Shown: positions 9,548 through 21,200 of the stretch, one piece after another | Layout of the letters: the number at the start of each line of letters is the position of its first letter | Position numbering within the stretch: the first letter of the stretch is position 1 | The notes under the pieces: model-generated | Database searches by the model: none | Seen by the model: the letters and a program-made list of their open reading frames with translations, nothing else | Told to the model about the DNA's origin: nothing | Position numbers and translations under genes: made by a program | Source of the DNA: Martinezella tropici | GTDB lineage: Bacteria > Pseudomonadota > Alphaproteobacteria > Rhizobiales > Rhizobiaceae | Direction of reading: 5' to 3' | NCBI RefSeq assembly: GCF_003287875.1 | Contig: NZ_QMKK01000054.1 | Coordinates: 248,001 to 312,000 of the forward strand | DNA length: 64,000 bases

Positions 9548-10498
9548 TTAGTGAACTTCGCCTTCGCCGGGGACCACCTTGGCGAGCGGCACTGCGGCGG
9601 CAACCGCTTGTGCGTGAGGATCGCGCGAACCGTGCAGATAGCCGCGATCAGCAACGATCGAATAGAGCGGCAGATATTCTGCAATCCGTTTGTCGGACAA
9701 GACCTCGTCGCGCATGTTGTCGAGGATAAGATTATTACCGTTGACGGAGACCGACAGGACAGCGTGGTAGAAATGCCGCTGCTGGTCGAACAAGACCACC
9801 AGTGTCATATGGTCGAGATCGACGCCTGCCTTATAGAGTGCTGCCATCTTCAAGATGGCGTAGTCTTCGCAGTCGCCCCGCTGATGCGACAGTGCTTCGC
9901 TCGGTTTCGCCCAGTAATCTGCTACATGATAGGTTTCCATGTCGCTGGCGTAGCGGATGGCATGGTTGACCGTGTAGTTGATGGTATTGATCTTGTCGCG
10001 GATCGACGCGCCGGTAATCTTTGTTTCGGCGGCCGCGATGACGGTTTCGGCTGCATTGCATCCACCTGTTCCGCAATCGAGCGACTTGCCCGACCGGATT
10101 TCCGCGAGCGGGCCTGCGAAATTGTTGAGCGCGGCAAGATGTTTGAACGGAATGGCGACAGTTCCGAATACAGAGTCGCCTAAAGGAGCGCTGCTCGGTT
10201 TTGCGGGGCGTACCGGCTCAGACGCAGTCAAGTCATTGTGCGGAAGGCCGCCCGGCGCAACTGCGAGGCTGTTGTTCAATGCCGCCAGGTCGATGCCACT
10301 GATCGCTCTTGCGGCGTTTCCGATGGTGGGCGCAAAGAGATCGATGGCCGTATGGACCAGCGGGTCCTGAAACAGCTTGACGACGGGCCGGACAGTGTCG
10401 TCGGTCGCCGCCATGCTGGTGGTCGGTGAGGCTAGACCGAAGGCAAAGGAAGCTGCAGCGAGTGCTGCAAGTATAGTTTTTTTGTTCTTGCGTACCAT
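9548..10498 (-). CDS. LapG-like periplasmic transglutaminase-type cysteine protease (BTLCP, PF06035)
   Basis: 316 residues with a signal peptide (about 1-31, ending TSMAA). The C-terminal half is a bacterial transglutaminase-like cysteine proteinase. The triad is visible as Cys210 in RGDCEDYAILK, His245 in FYHAVL and Asp260 in ILDNM. In Pseudomonas, LapG of this family cuts the N-terminal retention module of the adhesin LapA and so releases it from the surface; c-di-GMP bound to LapD blocks this. Position next to a Lap-type exporter and a giant adhesin supports the same role here (inference). The N-terminal 120 residues are proline/alanine-rich and longer than in the compact LapG. No LapD gene is in the window. 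Confidence 0.82.
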   Translation of the reverse strand: MVRKNKKTILAALAAASFAFGLASPTTSMAATDDTVRPVVKLFQDPLVHTAIDLFAPTIGNAARAISGIDLAALNNSLAVAPGGLPHNDLTASEPVRPAKPSSAPLGDSVFGTVAIPFKHLAALNNFAGPLAEIRSGKSLDCGTGGCNAAETVIAAAETKITGASIRDKINTINYTVNHAIRYASDMETYHVADYWAKPSEALSHQRGDCEDYAILKMAALYKAGVDLDHMTLVVLFDQQRHFYHAVLSVSVNGNNLILDNMRDEVLSDKRIAEYLPLYSIVADRGYLHGSRDPHAQAVAAAVPLAKVVPGEGEVH

Positions 10499-10753
10499 TG
10501 GCGCTAAATTCCCTCTGATTGAGAGAATAGTGCGCGATACTTCTGAATATGGCGTTGGGATATATAGATAAACTAAGTATAAATTAAGCGATCAAATAAG
10601 TATAAAATTGTACGAAATACGATGAGAAAGAATTAAGGATGATTTCGCCAAGGGTACTAAAGTGGCCCGTCTTGACTCAGGATCAGATGAAGCGGCGCTA
10701 TCGTGATGACGAAGCGCGTCTCGTTACCAATGTGCTCGATGAGCCTGCCGGCA

Positions 10754-12040
10754 TCAGAACGATTGTGAGGGCTGTGCGGAAACCTTCAGTGTGCCGCCGT
10801 CGATCGTATTGATCACCATTCTGCGCTCCACCTGGCCGGCGGCATTGAAGCGGAAGAGGCCGGTCGTGCCGCGGAAGCCCACCTTGTTCCTCAAATTGGC
10901 TGCAGTGATGGCCTGCGGTCCCTGGGAACGGATCAGGCCGGAGGCGATCGCCATGGCGTCGTAGCCATAGGCGCCGTAGGTCGTCAGCGGGTGATTGAAA
11001 TGGCGCTGATAGCGCTCGGTAATGAGCCCGCTGCTCTGCGTGTCGTCGGTCGCGACGAACGCACCCGCTACGGCGGGCGTCGCATAGACCGATTGCGGCC
11101 AGTTGTTGGTGCCGACCAGCGTCTGACCGGGAATGGCTGCGCTACGAACGGCATTTGCGGCCATACCGATTTCCGGGGTGTTGCCGAGAATGACCACGAT
11201 GTCGGCCGACTGGATGAGCGGCCGGTTCTTGGTCAGGATATCGGAGGACTGATCACTTGCGCCGTAACGGCCAAGGCCCATGAAGGTGTTGCCACCGTTC
11301 CAGATGGCGCTGCCCAATCTCGTTGCGTCGGATTGAGGAAAATCAGCGGGCACCAGCGCCGATACCTTTTTGTGACCCGAAGGACCGGCCGCCTTGACGC
11401 CTTCCGTCGCGCTGTCGATCTCATCCGAGGCCAGATTGAAGACGTCTCCGCCGGTCGCCGCACCCGCAAGGTTAAGCAATGGGGGACGCTGGGTGGTTGG
11501 AATGGCAGCGATGGAGGCCGTCTCGGCCGGCGGCAGATAGCTGACGATCAGCGCGGCATTCCGGGCCTTGGCCGCAGTGACCTGTGCGGCAACGCCGGCA
11601 AGTCCAGGGCCGACATTCTTGACGCGCAACCGGACCTGATTGTTGCCGAGTTCGCCGACGCCAAGCACTGCCCCGTCGCGCACATCGCGTGCCGGGCCTT
11701 CATAGAGACCTGCCGCACCCTTGCGCAGCAATAGCGTGATTTCGGTGCCGCCGTCGCCGCCATAGCTCTCTTCAATGGCAGTGGACGGCATTTTTATGTC
11801 GTCTTTCTTGCTGTTGTTCTCCAGTCCCACACCGTCCATCTGACAGCCGGCGAGGCCGGCACAGAGAATGAGGGCGGCACCGCATGCTGGTCGCCAACGC
11901 GGTCTGCGCGGCAGCCACTCCGTCAAAAGGCTCAATGAAAGGCTGATCGCAAACGGCACAACTACTCCCCCCGATTCTCTACGGCAGACTGCAACAGCCA
12001 GTCGGGCCGCATTTGCACACTGCGGCTGACGTAAAGTCAA
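10754..12040 (-). CDS. Periplasmic-binding-fold lipoprotein (Peripla_BP_6 / penicillin-binding-protein-activator-like)
   Basis: Up to 428 residues. A lipobox, LAGC, follows a short hydrophobic stretch, so the mature protein should be an outer- or inner-membrane lipoprotein. The body is a two-lobed Leu/Ile/Val-binding-type fold, as in rhizobial proteins annotated as LpoA-like activators, with SADIVVILGNTPEIG and YGYDAMAIASGLIR segments. The start is uncertain: an ATG at 12040 gives about 60 residues before the lipobox, which is long, and an internal GTG or TTG nearer to the signal sequence is more likely. In many rhizobia the LpoA-like gene sits beside rsmI; that neighbour is absent here, so this may be a paralogue. 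It is divergent from the adhesin gene. Confidence 0.7.
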   Translation of the reverse strand: MTLRQPQCANAARLAVAVCRRESGGVVVPFAISLSLSLLTEWLPRRPRWRPACGAALILCAGLAGCQMDGVGLENNSKKDDIKMPSTAIEESYGGDGGTEITLLLRKGAAGLYEGPARDVRDGAVLGVGELGNNQVRLRVKNVGPGLAGVAAQVTAAKARNAALIVSYLPPAETASIAAIPTTQRPPLLNLAGAATGGDVFNLASDEIDSATEGVKAAGPSGHKKVSALVPADFPQSDATRLGSAIWNGGNTFMGLGRYGASDQSSDILTKNRPLIQSADIVVILGNTPEIGMAANAVRSAAIPGQTLVGTNNWPQSVYATPAVAGAFVATDDTQSSGLITERYQRHFNHPLTTYGAYGYDAMAIASGLIRSQGPQAITAANLRNKVGFRGTTGLFRFNAAGQVERRMVINTIDGGTLKVSAQPSQSF

Positions 12041-12073
12041 GCAGTATACTTAACGAGTTGTTCTTTCGTTGAG

Positions 12074-12088
12074 TTAACCATCGGTAAA
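12074..12088 (+). promoter_or_regulatory. Possible CtrA-type site upstream of the adhesin gene
   Basis: TTAACCATCGGTAAA is one base away from the alphaproteobacterial CtrA box TTAA-N7-TTAA and contains the extended half-site TTAACCAT. It lies about 115 bases before the proposed adhesin start. This is a motif match only; such AT-rich matches also occur by chance. Confidence 0.25.
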
Positions 12089-12201
12089 ATAATTCTGCCG
12101 TGCTGCATAACCGGCTATATCCGTGAGGTTAATGAAGTATTGCAATCAGCCAGCTCCCGTAATTGATTGCGGCAAATTACGAGACACCGGGAGCCAGACC
12201 C

Positions 12202-15200
12202 ATGGACGACTTGCGCATTTCGACCGTAGACCACGAAGCTGCTTCGCATGATTTCGCATCAGGCGGCCGGGACACGGGCGTTACGGCCGATATCGGCGCC
12301 GATCATTTGCTGCCATTGTCGCAGAATGCTGATGTCGCTGCATTCGAAGTGGCACAAGCCGAGGAGCAGCAGGCGAATGGCAAGACAGGGCGACTTGCCG
12401 CGAACGAGCCGCAAAACCCCGGCGCTCGTCAGCCGCTCCAGATCGTACCCGACAATGGCAATGTCGTTCATCTGCCGCCGAACACTTCCATCGACGATAT
12501 TCATGTCGAGGGACGTAACCTTGTTCTCATCCAGGCCGACGGTACGCGCATCGTCATTATCAACGGAGCGCTGCACGTTCCAACCTTCCTGATCGGTGAG
12601 GTCACGCTGCCGCAGCAGGCCGTCGTCGCCGCGCTGCAGCAGCAGGGCATCAATGTCGCTGAAGGTCCCGATGGTTCGGTTCATGCCGGCAACAGCACGG
12701 ATTCCGGCCACCAGTTCACGGACAGCCAGGCTGGGAACCCCCGCACGCCGCTTAATCTGCTTGGCCTTCTTGGTCCTGGCGACATAATCGGTGGCGGTAA
12801 CGGCCGCAATCTATCTGGCACGCAGACTCGCGTTCCCTTCATCGATCAGCAGGCGACCGAAACGGCTTCGCTGATCGAACGCGGCAGCAGCACTGGCGCC
12901 TTTCTCACGACAAGCAGCACCGGTCGCTTCGGCTTCGGTGGCAATAATGCCGCGATCACCACCGTCACGCTGGTCGGCGAGGCAGAAATCACCGGCAGCG
13001 GCACGCAGCAGCTGTCGGGTCTAACCTCCGGCGGCGTTCCCGTTGTCGTCACCCAGAACGGCCAGACTGTTACCGGCACGGCCAATGGCGTCGCGGTCTT
13101 CACGCTGGTATTCAACGCTTCGACCGGCGATTACACCTTTACTCAGCTCGCTGCCCTCGACCATCCCCGCGGCGCCAATGCATCGGGCGATGTACTTCAG
13201 CTTCAATTCCGGTACACCGTCTCCGACACGAGCGGTCATACGGTTGCGTCCATCGCGAATGTCGACATCACAGACAGCGTGCCGGTTGCGGCCGCAGGAA
13301 CTGGGGGTTCTGTCACCGAGGCAGCGCTGGCTGCCGGCAACGCAGCCCTAAGCCATGACACGGGCGCCGCGACGGCCAACGGCTCGCTTAACATTTCCTG
13401 GGGTGCCGATAGCGCCAATACCAATCAGGGCGGCCTCGGTGATCGCTCGGTTGCCTTCACCAATACAACGGTAGTGACACAGGGCCAGGATGGTGAAACG
13501 CTGAGTTCGCATGGTCAGGCCGTTCATACGGTGCTGTTGGCCGATGGCACGCTCGTCGGCTATACCGGTGAAACCGTTCCCACGGCGACCTCTGCATCTA
13601 ACGTCGTCTTCTATGCAACGGTCTCCGACACTGACAACGGCCATTACAACTTCACCCTGGTGCAATCGCTCGACGATGCCAAGGGATCGGATGCCATCAA
13701 GCTGACCTTTGGTTACACGGCGACCGATTCTGACGGCGATACTGCTTCGAACACCTTCACCGTCACCATTGCCGACGACAAGCCGGTCGCGGCAGCCGGT
13801 GATGCAGGCTCGGTCACCGAAGGCGCGCTTGTTAGCGGCAACGAGACCCCGCATGTCGAGGCCGATGCCATCACCACCGGTTCGCTCAACATCTCCTGGG
13901 GTGCCGATAACGCCAACACCAACCAGGGCGGCGCCGGCGACCGCTCGGTCGCCTTCACCAGCGCTAGTGTCACGACAGAGGGCCAGGATGGTGAAACGCT
14001 GAGTTCGCAGGGTCAGGCCGTTCATACGGTGCTGCTGGCGGATGGCACACTGGTCGGTTACACCGGCGAGGCCGCGCCGACCGCGACCTCCGCCTCCAAC
14101 GTCGTCTTCTACGCGACGGTCTCCGACACTGACAATGGCCATTACAACTTCACCCTGGTGCAGTCGCTCGATGACGCCAAGGGATCGGATGCCATCAAGC
14201 TGACCTTCGGCTACACGGCAACCGATTCTGATGGCGATACCGCTTCGAACAGCTTCACCGTCATCGTCGCTGACGACAAGCCGGTCGCGGCAGCCGGTGA
14301 TGCAGGCTCGGTCACCGAAGGCGCGCTGGCGAGCGGCAATGAAAACCCGCATGTCGAAAGCGATACGGCGACCACCGGTTCGCTCAACATCTCCTGGGGC
14401 GCCGACAATGCCAACTCGGATAAAGGCGGTGCCGGCGATCGGTCTGTTGCCTTCACCAGCGCTAGTGTCACGACAGAGGGCCAGGATGGCGAGACGCTGA
14501 GTTCGCATGGTCAGGCCGTTCACACGGTGCTGCTGGCCGATGGCACACTCGTCGGTTACACCGGCGAGGCCGCTCCGACAGCGGTCGTGGATGCCAAGGG
14601 TGCGGTCGGCTCGAACATCGTCTTCTACGCGACCGTCTCCGACACCGACAACGGTCACTATAACTTCACCCTGGTGCAATCGCTCGATGACGCCAAGGGA
14701 TCGGATGCCATCAAGCTGACCTTTGGTTACACGGCAACCGATTCTGATGGCGATACCGCCTCGAACACCTTCAGCGTCACCGTCATCGACGACAAGCCCG
14801 TCGCCAGTGATGTCACCGTCGGTACGGGCAGCCTTTACGACACGACGGCCGCTGAGCAGATGCCGCCCCGCCCACCCGTCGAGCTCAGCGAAGGGCCGAC
14901 GCCGCCGGAGGGCGCCGCCGACACCGTCAGCGGCGGATCGGGCAGTCTGTTTACTGCCGGCGCCGACGGCTTCCAGCAGGTCACCTTCACGGATCCGACT
15001 GGCCTCAAGGGCATCTACATCGATGCCAATGGCGTCGCTCATAAGGAAGGTCTGTCCTATAACACCACGACGGACAATCTGGGTAACACGATCTACACCG
15101 CAGCTGGCAAGGAGTCGGGCCAAGTTCTCTTCACTCTGACCGTCGGTGCCGACGGCAGCTACACCTATGCCCAGTCTGGCGCTTTCGCCGATGCCAAGGG

Positions 15201-18200
15201 CTCCGATAACGAGAATTTCAAGATCGCCTTTGAAGTCACCGATGGTGATGGCGACAAGGCAACAGGCTCGCTGACGCTCAACGTCGCCGACAGCCTTCCG
15301 GCCGCCAATGATGTGACGGTCGACTCGGGCAGCCTTCACGACACCACGTCGACCCCCTCGGGGCCGAATCTGCCTCCCGTCCCGTTGCTTCTCGAGCAGC
15401 CGAGCGAAGGTTCGAAGCCGGATGGCGCCAAGACTGACTCCAACAGCGTCAGTGGCGCATCGGGCAGCCTGTTCACGACCGGAGCCGATGGCTTCGCGCG
15501 GCTGACCTTCACCAATCCAACCGGTCTCAAAGCCATCAACATCGATGATAACGGCGTCGCCCACAAGGAAGGCCTATCCTACAACACCTCGAGGGACGAT
15601 TCCGGTAACACGGTCTACACGGCGACCGGCAAGGATTCCGGCCACGTCATCTTCACGCTGACCGTGCATGCCGACGGCAGCTACACCTATGTCCAATCTG
15701 GCGCTTTCGCTGACGCCAAGGGCTCCGATAACGAGAATTTCAAGATCGGCTTCGAAGTTACCGACGGTGACGGAGACAAGGCAACGGGCTCGCTGACGCT
15801 CAACGTCGCCGACAGCCTCCCGGTCGCCAACAATGCCACCGCTGATCGCCTCCTTAACGACGATATGTTCCCAGGCGGCAATCCCGACAAGACTGACGAA
15901 TACAACAGCGTCAGCGGCGCATCTGGCAGCCTGTTCAACATGGGCGCAGATGGGTTCAAGCGTGTCACGATTGCTCATTCGGATCTGCCGCAGCTGACCA
16001 CCATCTACACCGATGATAACGGCGTCGCGCATCAGGAAGACGTCACCTGGGGCAAGCCGACGATTTCCGGCGGCGCGACGACCTGGGTTGCTTCCAGCGC
16101 AAATCACGAGACCGTCGCCACGCTGACCATCAATGCCGACGGCTCCTACACGTTTTCGACCGGCGCACCGCTTGTGCATCCGACCGCGCAAACCGCCGAA
16201 GAGACCCTCTCCCTGACGTTCAATTTCACCGTCACCGATGGCGACAGCGACAAGACAACGGGTTCGCTGACGATAGGCGTCAAGGATGACGTGCCGATCG
16301 CTCACACGGTTGACAATACCGCCTCGACGCTCAACGACGACGCGCAGATCGGCGGAAACCTCGATGCCGACGGCGCCAACGTGCATAGCGTCTCGGGCGC
16401 TGCCGGTGCGTTGTTCAGCGCTGGTGCTGACGGTTTTGCAAGCGTCTCGATCGATCAGTCCAGCCTGCCGGCTTTGAAGACGATCTATGTCGATGCCAAC
16501 GGGTTCGCGCAGCAGGAAGACGTCATCTGGGGCAAGCCGACGATTTCCGGTGGTGCGACGACCTGGATTGCTTCCAGTACCAACCATGAGACGGTCGCTA
16601 CGCTGACCATCAACGCCGACGGCTCTTATACGTTCAGCACCAGTGCGCCGCTTGTCCATCCGACCTCCGGCACGACGGAAGAAGGCTTGCCGCTGACCTT
16701 CACCTTCACAGTGACTGATGGTGACAATGATACATCCACCGGCTCGCTGACCTTTCATGTTACGGATGACGTGCCGCTGGCAAACACCGTCGCTGTGACC
16801 AGCGTGACGCTGAACGACGATGCCCTGAAGGGCGGAAATCCCGACACAGTTGGCGTAACCGATACCGATACGGTCAGTGGCACGAGCGGCACGCTCTTCA
16901 CGGGTGGCGCGGATGGCGTTCATCAGGTAACGCTCGGAGCGACGACGGATTTCAGTGCCATCTATACCGGCAAGGATGGCTTTGCCCATGTCGAGTCGGT
17001 CGTTTGGGGCAGCCCGATGACTGCGGCGGGTGGCGAGACGGTCTGGATCGCGACGGGCAAGGACAGCGGCCAGACGGTCGCGACGCTGACGATCGGCGCG
17101 GATGGTTCCTATAGCTTCACGCTCAGCGCGCCGGTCGCGCATCAGGCAAGCCCGACCGCGGAAAATACGCAGGATCTGACCTTCAACTTCACGGTCACCG
17201 ACGGTGACAGCGATACCGCCAATGGCGCGTTGACGGTTACCGTCAAGGACGACGCGCCGATCGCCTTTAAGGTCGATACCGCATTAACGTCGCTCAACGA
17301 CGATGCGCAGGCGCATGGCAACCCGGATGGCGCCGCCGACGCGAAGACGATCAACGGCGGTGCCGGGGCTCTGTTCTCCGCCGGTGCCGATGGCGTCATG
17401 AGCGTGTCGATGGACAGCCTGCCGACGCTGAAGGCAATCTACCTCGACGGCCACGGCATCGGCCATCAAGAATCGGTATCCTGGACGTCGTCAGCGGCGA
17501 ACGGTGTGACGACTTGGACGGCAACCGGCGCCTCCAGCCATGCCACCGTTGCGGTTCTGACGATCAATTCGGACGGTTCCTACAGCTTCACCGCGGATGC
17601 GCCGCTCGTTCATTCGGCGTCGTCGACGACCGAAGACAGCATGACGCTGAATTTCGGCTTCACAGTTACGGATGGCGACGGCGATACGGCGGAGGGGGCG
17701 CTCGCGATCGCCATCATCGACGACGTTCCGGTTGCCTCCGGCACGACTATCGCGGCCAGGGCCGACGAGGGCGATATTTACAATCTCCTGTCGCATGGCA
17801 ACAGTCCGCTCGACGGCACACACGACGGATCATCCTCGCAGCCGGCACTCTTCGGTCTCGGTTTTGCGGCCACGGTATCCGGCTCCGTTGCATCCACCGT
17901 TTCCTTCGGTGCTGACGGCGCAGCGATCGGTGGCGGCTTCAGCTTCACGGCCAATGCGGCATTGACGCTTACCGCCCTGCATCTGACTTCGGGTGGCGGC
18001 GCGCTCTCCTATGCTGTCATCAACAATGTGATCATCGGCTATGTCGATAATGACCACCACAGCGGCTACAATCCGCTTCTCGACCGTCCGGTCCTGTCAT
18101 TGTCGCTGTCTAGCAACGGCAATTTCACCTTCCAGCAGTACGATCAGCTCGACAACGTCGCAGGTCCCGGCAACGATCTGCGCTCGGGCAATAGCTCGAT

Positions 18201-21200
18201 CTCGGTCATCGACTTCGGTTCCGTCATCCAGGCGACTGACGGCGACGGCGACAGCGTGACGCTGACCGGCGCTTTGAACATCACGATCGTTGACGACGTA
18301 CCGAAGGTCGATCTGGCCCTGACGGGCTCGATCACGATCGACGAGAGCGGCAGCGGTGATAACGACGTCAACGCCAGCTTCTCGGTGAAGAGCTTGTTTG
18401 CCGGCATCACCGGCGGCAACGATCCGCACATGTCGACGGTCTACGCACAACATAATATCGTCTCTCCGTCGGTCTCGATAGGCGCCGACGATGCGTCGGG
18501 CGCGACGAGCAGCCTGACGCTTCATATCGACAATGCCGACTCCGGGCTGACGACGACGGCAGGTCAGGCGATCACGCTCTCGCAGCTCGCCGATGGCACG
18601 GTTGTCGGCAAGATCGCCGACGGCGAAATCGCTTTTGCGATCCGGATCGACAACAGCGGCAAGGTCAGCATCGCCCAGTACATGTCCCTTGCCAATCCGA
18701 ACACGTCTAAATCGGACGGCGATACGGTCGATCTTACCGGCAAGCTCTCGGCGGTTCTGAGCGCGACCGATAGTGACGGCGATACCGTCGCCAAGTCGGT
18801 TTCCATCGGCAGCAGCATTCGCTTCGATGATGACGGCCCGTCGATCGGCGTTGCCATATCGACGAAGACACTTGCCGAGCATGACCTTCTGACGAATACG
18901 GGTTCGCTGTCGCCTTCAGGCATCAGCACTGGCGCGGTTGCGCTCAATCTTGCCTTCGGCGCCGACGGCCCGGCCGCCCATGCTGCCGCCTTCGTAGCGC
19001 ATTCGAACGGCAGCTATTTCACCGCGAGCTACGGCAACAATCAGACGTTTGATGCGACAAAGCTCAGCTCTGGCGGCCACGCGCTGTCCTACTCGCTCAG
19101 CGGCGACGGCATGACGCTGATCGCCTATACCGGCAGCGATGCCGCCGACCAGTCGAGCTGGGTCTTCAAGGTTGTCCTGACCCAGGACAGCGGCCACGCC
19201 AACGGCGCCTACAACTTCACGCTTTACAAGTCGCTCGACGACGTCAACGGTCAAACCAACCTCTCGGATATCAAGCTGACTTTCCAGGTTGCCGGACATG
19301 ACGGCGATGGGGACACCACGAGCAGTACACAGAGCTTCTCGGTCGACATCACCGATGATGTGCCGACGCTGGCTGATCATGCCTCGGTTTCTGCGACCGT
19401 ATCGGAAACGGCGATCAATGCTCCGGTGGTGACGACGGCATCCTATACGATCGGTTTCGACACGGTGAACCCTGCTGCTGCCAAATTGACGGTTACTGAA
19501 GGCAGCGTCAGCGGCGGCCATGTGGGCTCGTCGTTCAAGGGCGGCGACATCGTGCTCGTGTCCAACACGGGAACGACCTTTGTCCTCACCCAGATGGATA
19601 TAGGTGTGTTTGACCACAAAGGCGTGTCGTCCAAGACGGTCACGATCATCGGCACCGATGCGCAAGGCCACACGTATTCGGTGACGACTACCGGCAAGAC
19701 CTTCTCGGCCGCCGGGACGGCACTCGAAGGCAAACAACTGACGTCGGTCGAGATCGATCCGCATGACAATTCGCTGACAGTCACGGTCGACAACGTCCAT
19801 GTCACCGACACGACGACGACGCCCACCCATAATCCTGCCGAGACAACGGTAGATCTGACCTCGCTCGTCCACGCCAGCGCCGACAGCCCGTTGACCTGGT
19901 CAGTGAACGCGGTTGCCCCCGGAACGTCTTCCGGTAACCTGACTGGCGGTACCGGGCTGACCTACAACGGCACGGCCATCACGCTCGCCAGCACGGATGG
20001 ACACACGATCATCGGCTCGGCAGGAGGCGTCACGGTCTTTACGTTGACTGTCGATCCTGCCAGCGGCCATGCCACGTTCGATCTCTACCATGCGATCGAC
20101 GGCGGCAAGACGCTGCCGCTCGACTTCTCGAAATATCTGACGGTGACGGATTTCGACGGCGATTCCGTCACCTTGAGCGGCGGTTCCGCAACCATTGTCG
20201 TTCAGTCGGCGACGGACAGTCTTCCGACAATCTCTTCGGCGAGCCTCGTGTCAAGTGTCAGCGAAAGCGGCTTGCCAGGTGGCACGGGGACAGCCGGCGT
20301 CGCCAACGTCCATACGGGGAGCATCGCAATCACCGCAGGCGATACACCTTCGACGGTGACAATCGGCGGCCATACATTCAATGTCGGCGTCGCGATAGCT
20401 AGCGGCGATACCAATGCCACCATTCAGGGCGCCCACGGAACGCTGCATATCCTCAGCGTCACCACGACGGCCATCAATTACACCTATACGCTGACCAGTG
20501 CGACGAGCGGCGCGGGCAAGCATGACGACTTCTCCGTTAAAGTCAGCGATGCGCCGATTGACGGTGAAAGCCAGACGGCAACACTGACCTTCAACATCAA
20601 CGACGACAAGCCGATCGCCAGCACCCTTTCGCTGGGATCGATGTATGAGAACGACAGCAACCGGATCTTCACTCTTTCTGCCGGAACCATCGCTTTTGGT
20701 GCCGACGGAGCGGCCCAGAGCGGTGCGATCCATGTTGACAGCGTCAGCGCCGGCGGCCCTCTCACGGGAACGACGCTGAGCACTTCCATCGTCACGATCG
20801 ACGCCGGCCATGTGACCGTCACGCCAGGTGGGGTGTTCGACGCCCTGCCGCTCGGCAAGTCCTCGGTCCTGTCGGTCGGCTATACGGTCACCGACGGGGA
20901 TGGCAGCAAATCCAGCGGCACCTTCAACATTACCGTCCATGGCGTAAACCATGCGCCGACCACGGCGGATGGAAGCGTCGTCACCAGTGAAGACGCGGAC
21001 TATTACTTCAAATCGACGGATTTCGCCTTCAGCGACAGCATCGACGGCAATAAGCTGGGCTACGTCACCATCAACAGCCTGCCGACGGATGGCACGCTCT
21101 ATCTTGGCTCGACACCAGTTGCCGTGGGGCAGCATATCGCTGCCAGCGCGCTTACGACGCTGCACTTCACGCCTTCGGCGGGATTTGCCGGTCCGACCGA

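Noticed and set aside
13288..14800. Repeats considered as a CRISPR-like array
   Set aside because: The repeats are coding, about 500 bases long and directly adjacent, with no short repeat-spacer pattern. No CRISPR array was seen anywhere in the window.
13348..17142. Very long minus-strand open frames (738 and 522 codons) opposite the adhesin repeats
   Set aside because: They arise from strong codon bias and repetition on the plus strand, match no protein style, lack ribosome sites and would be fully antisense to a clear gene.
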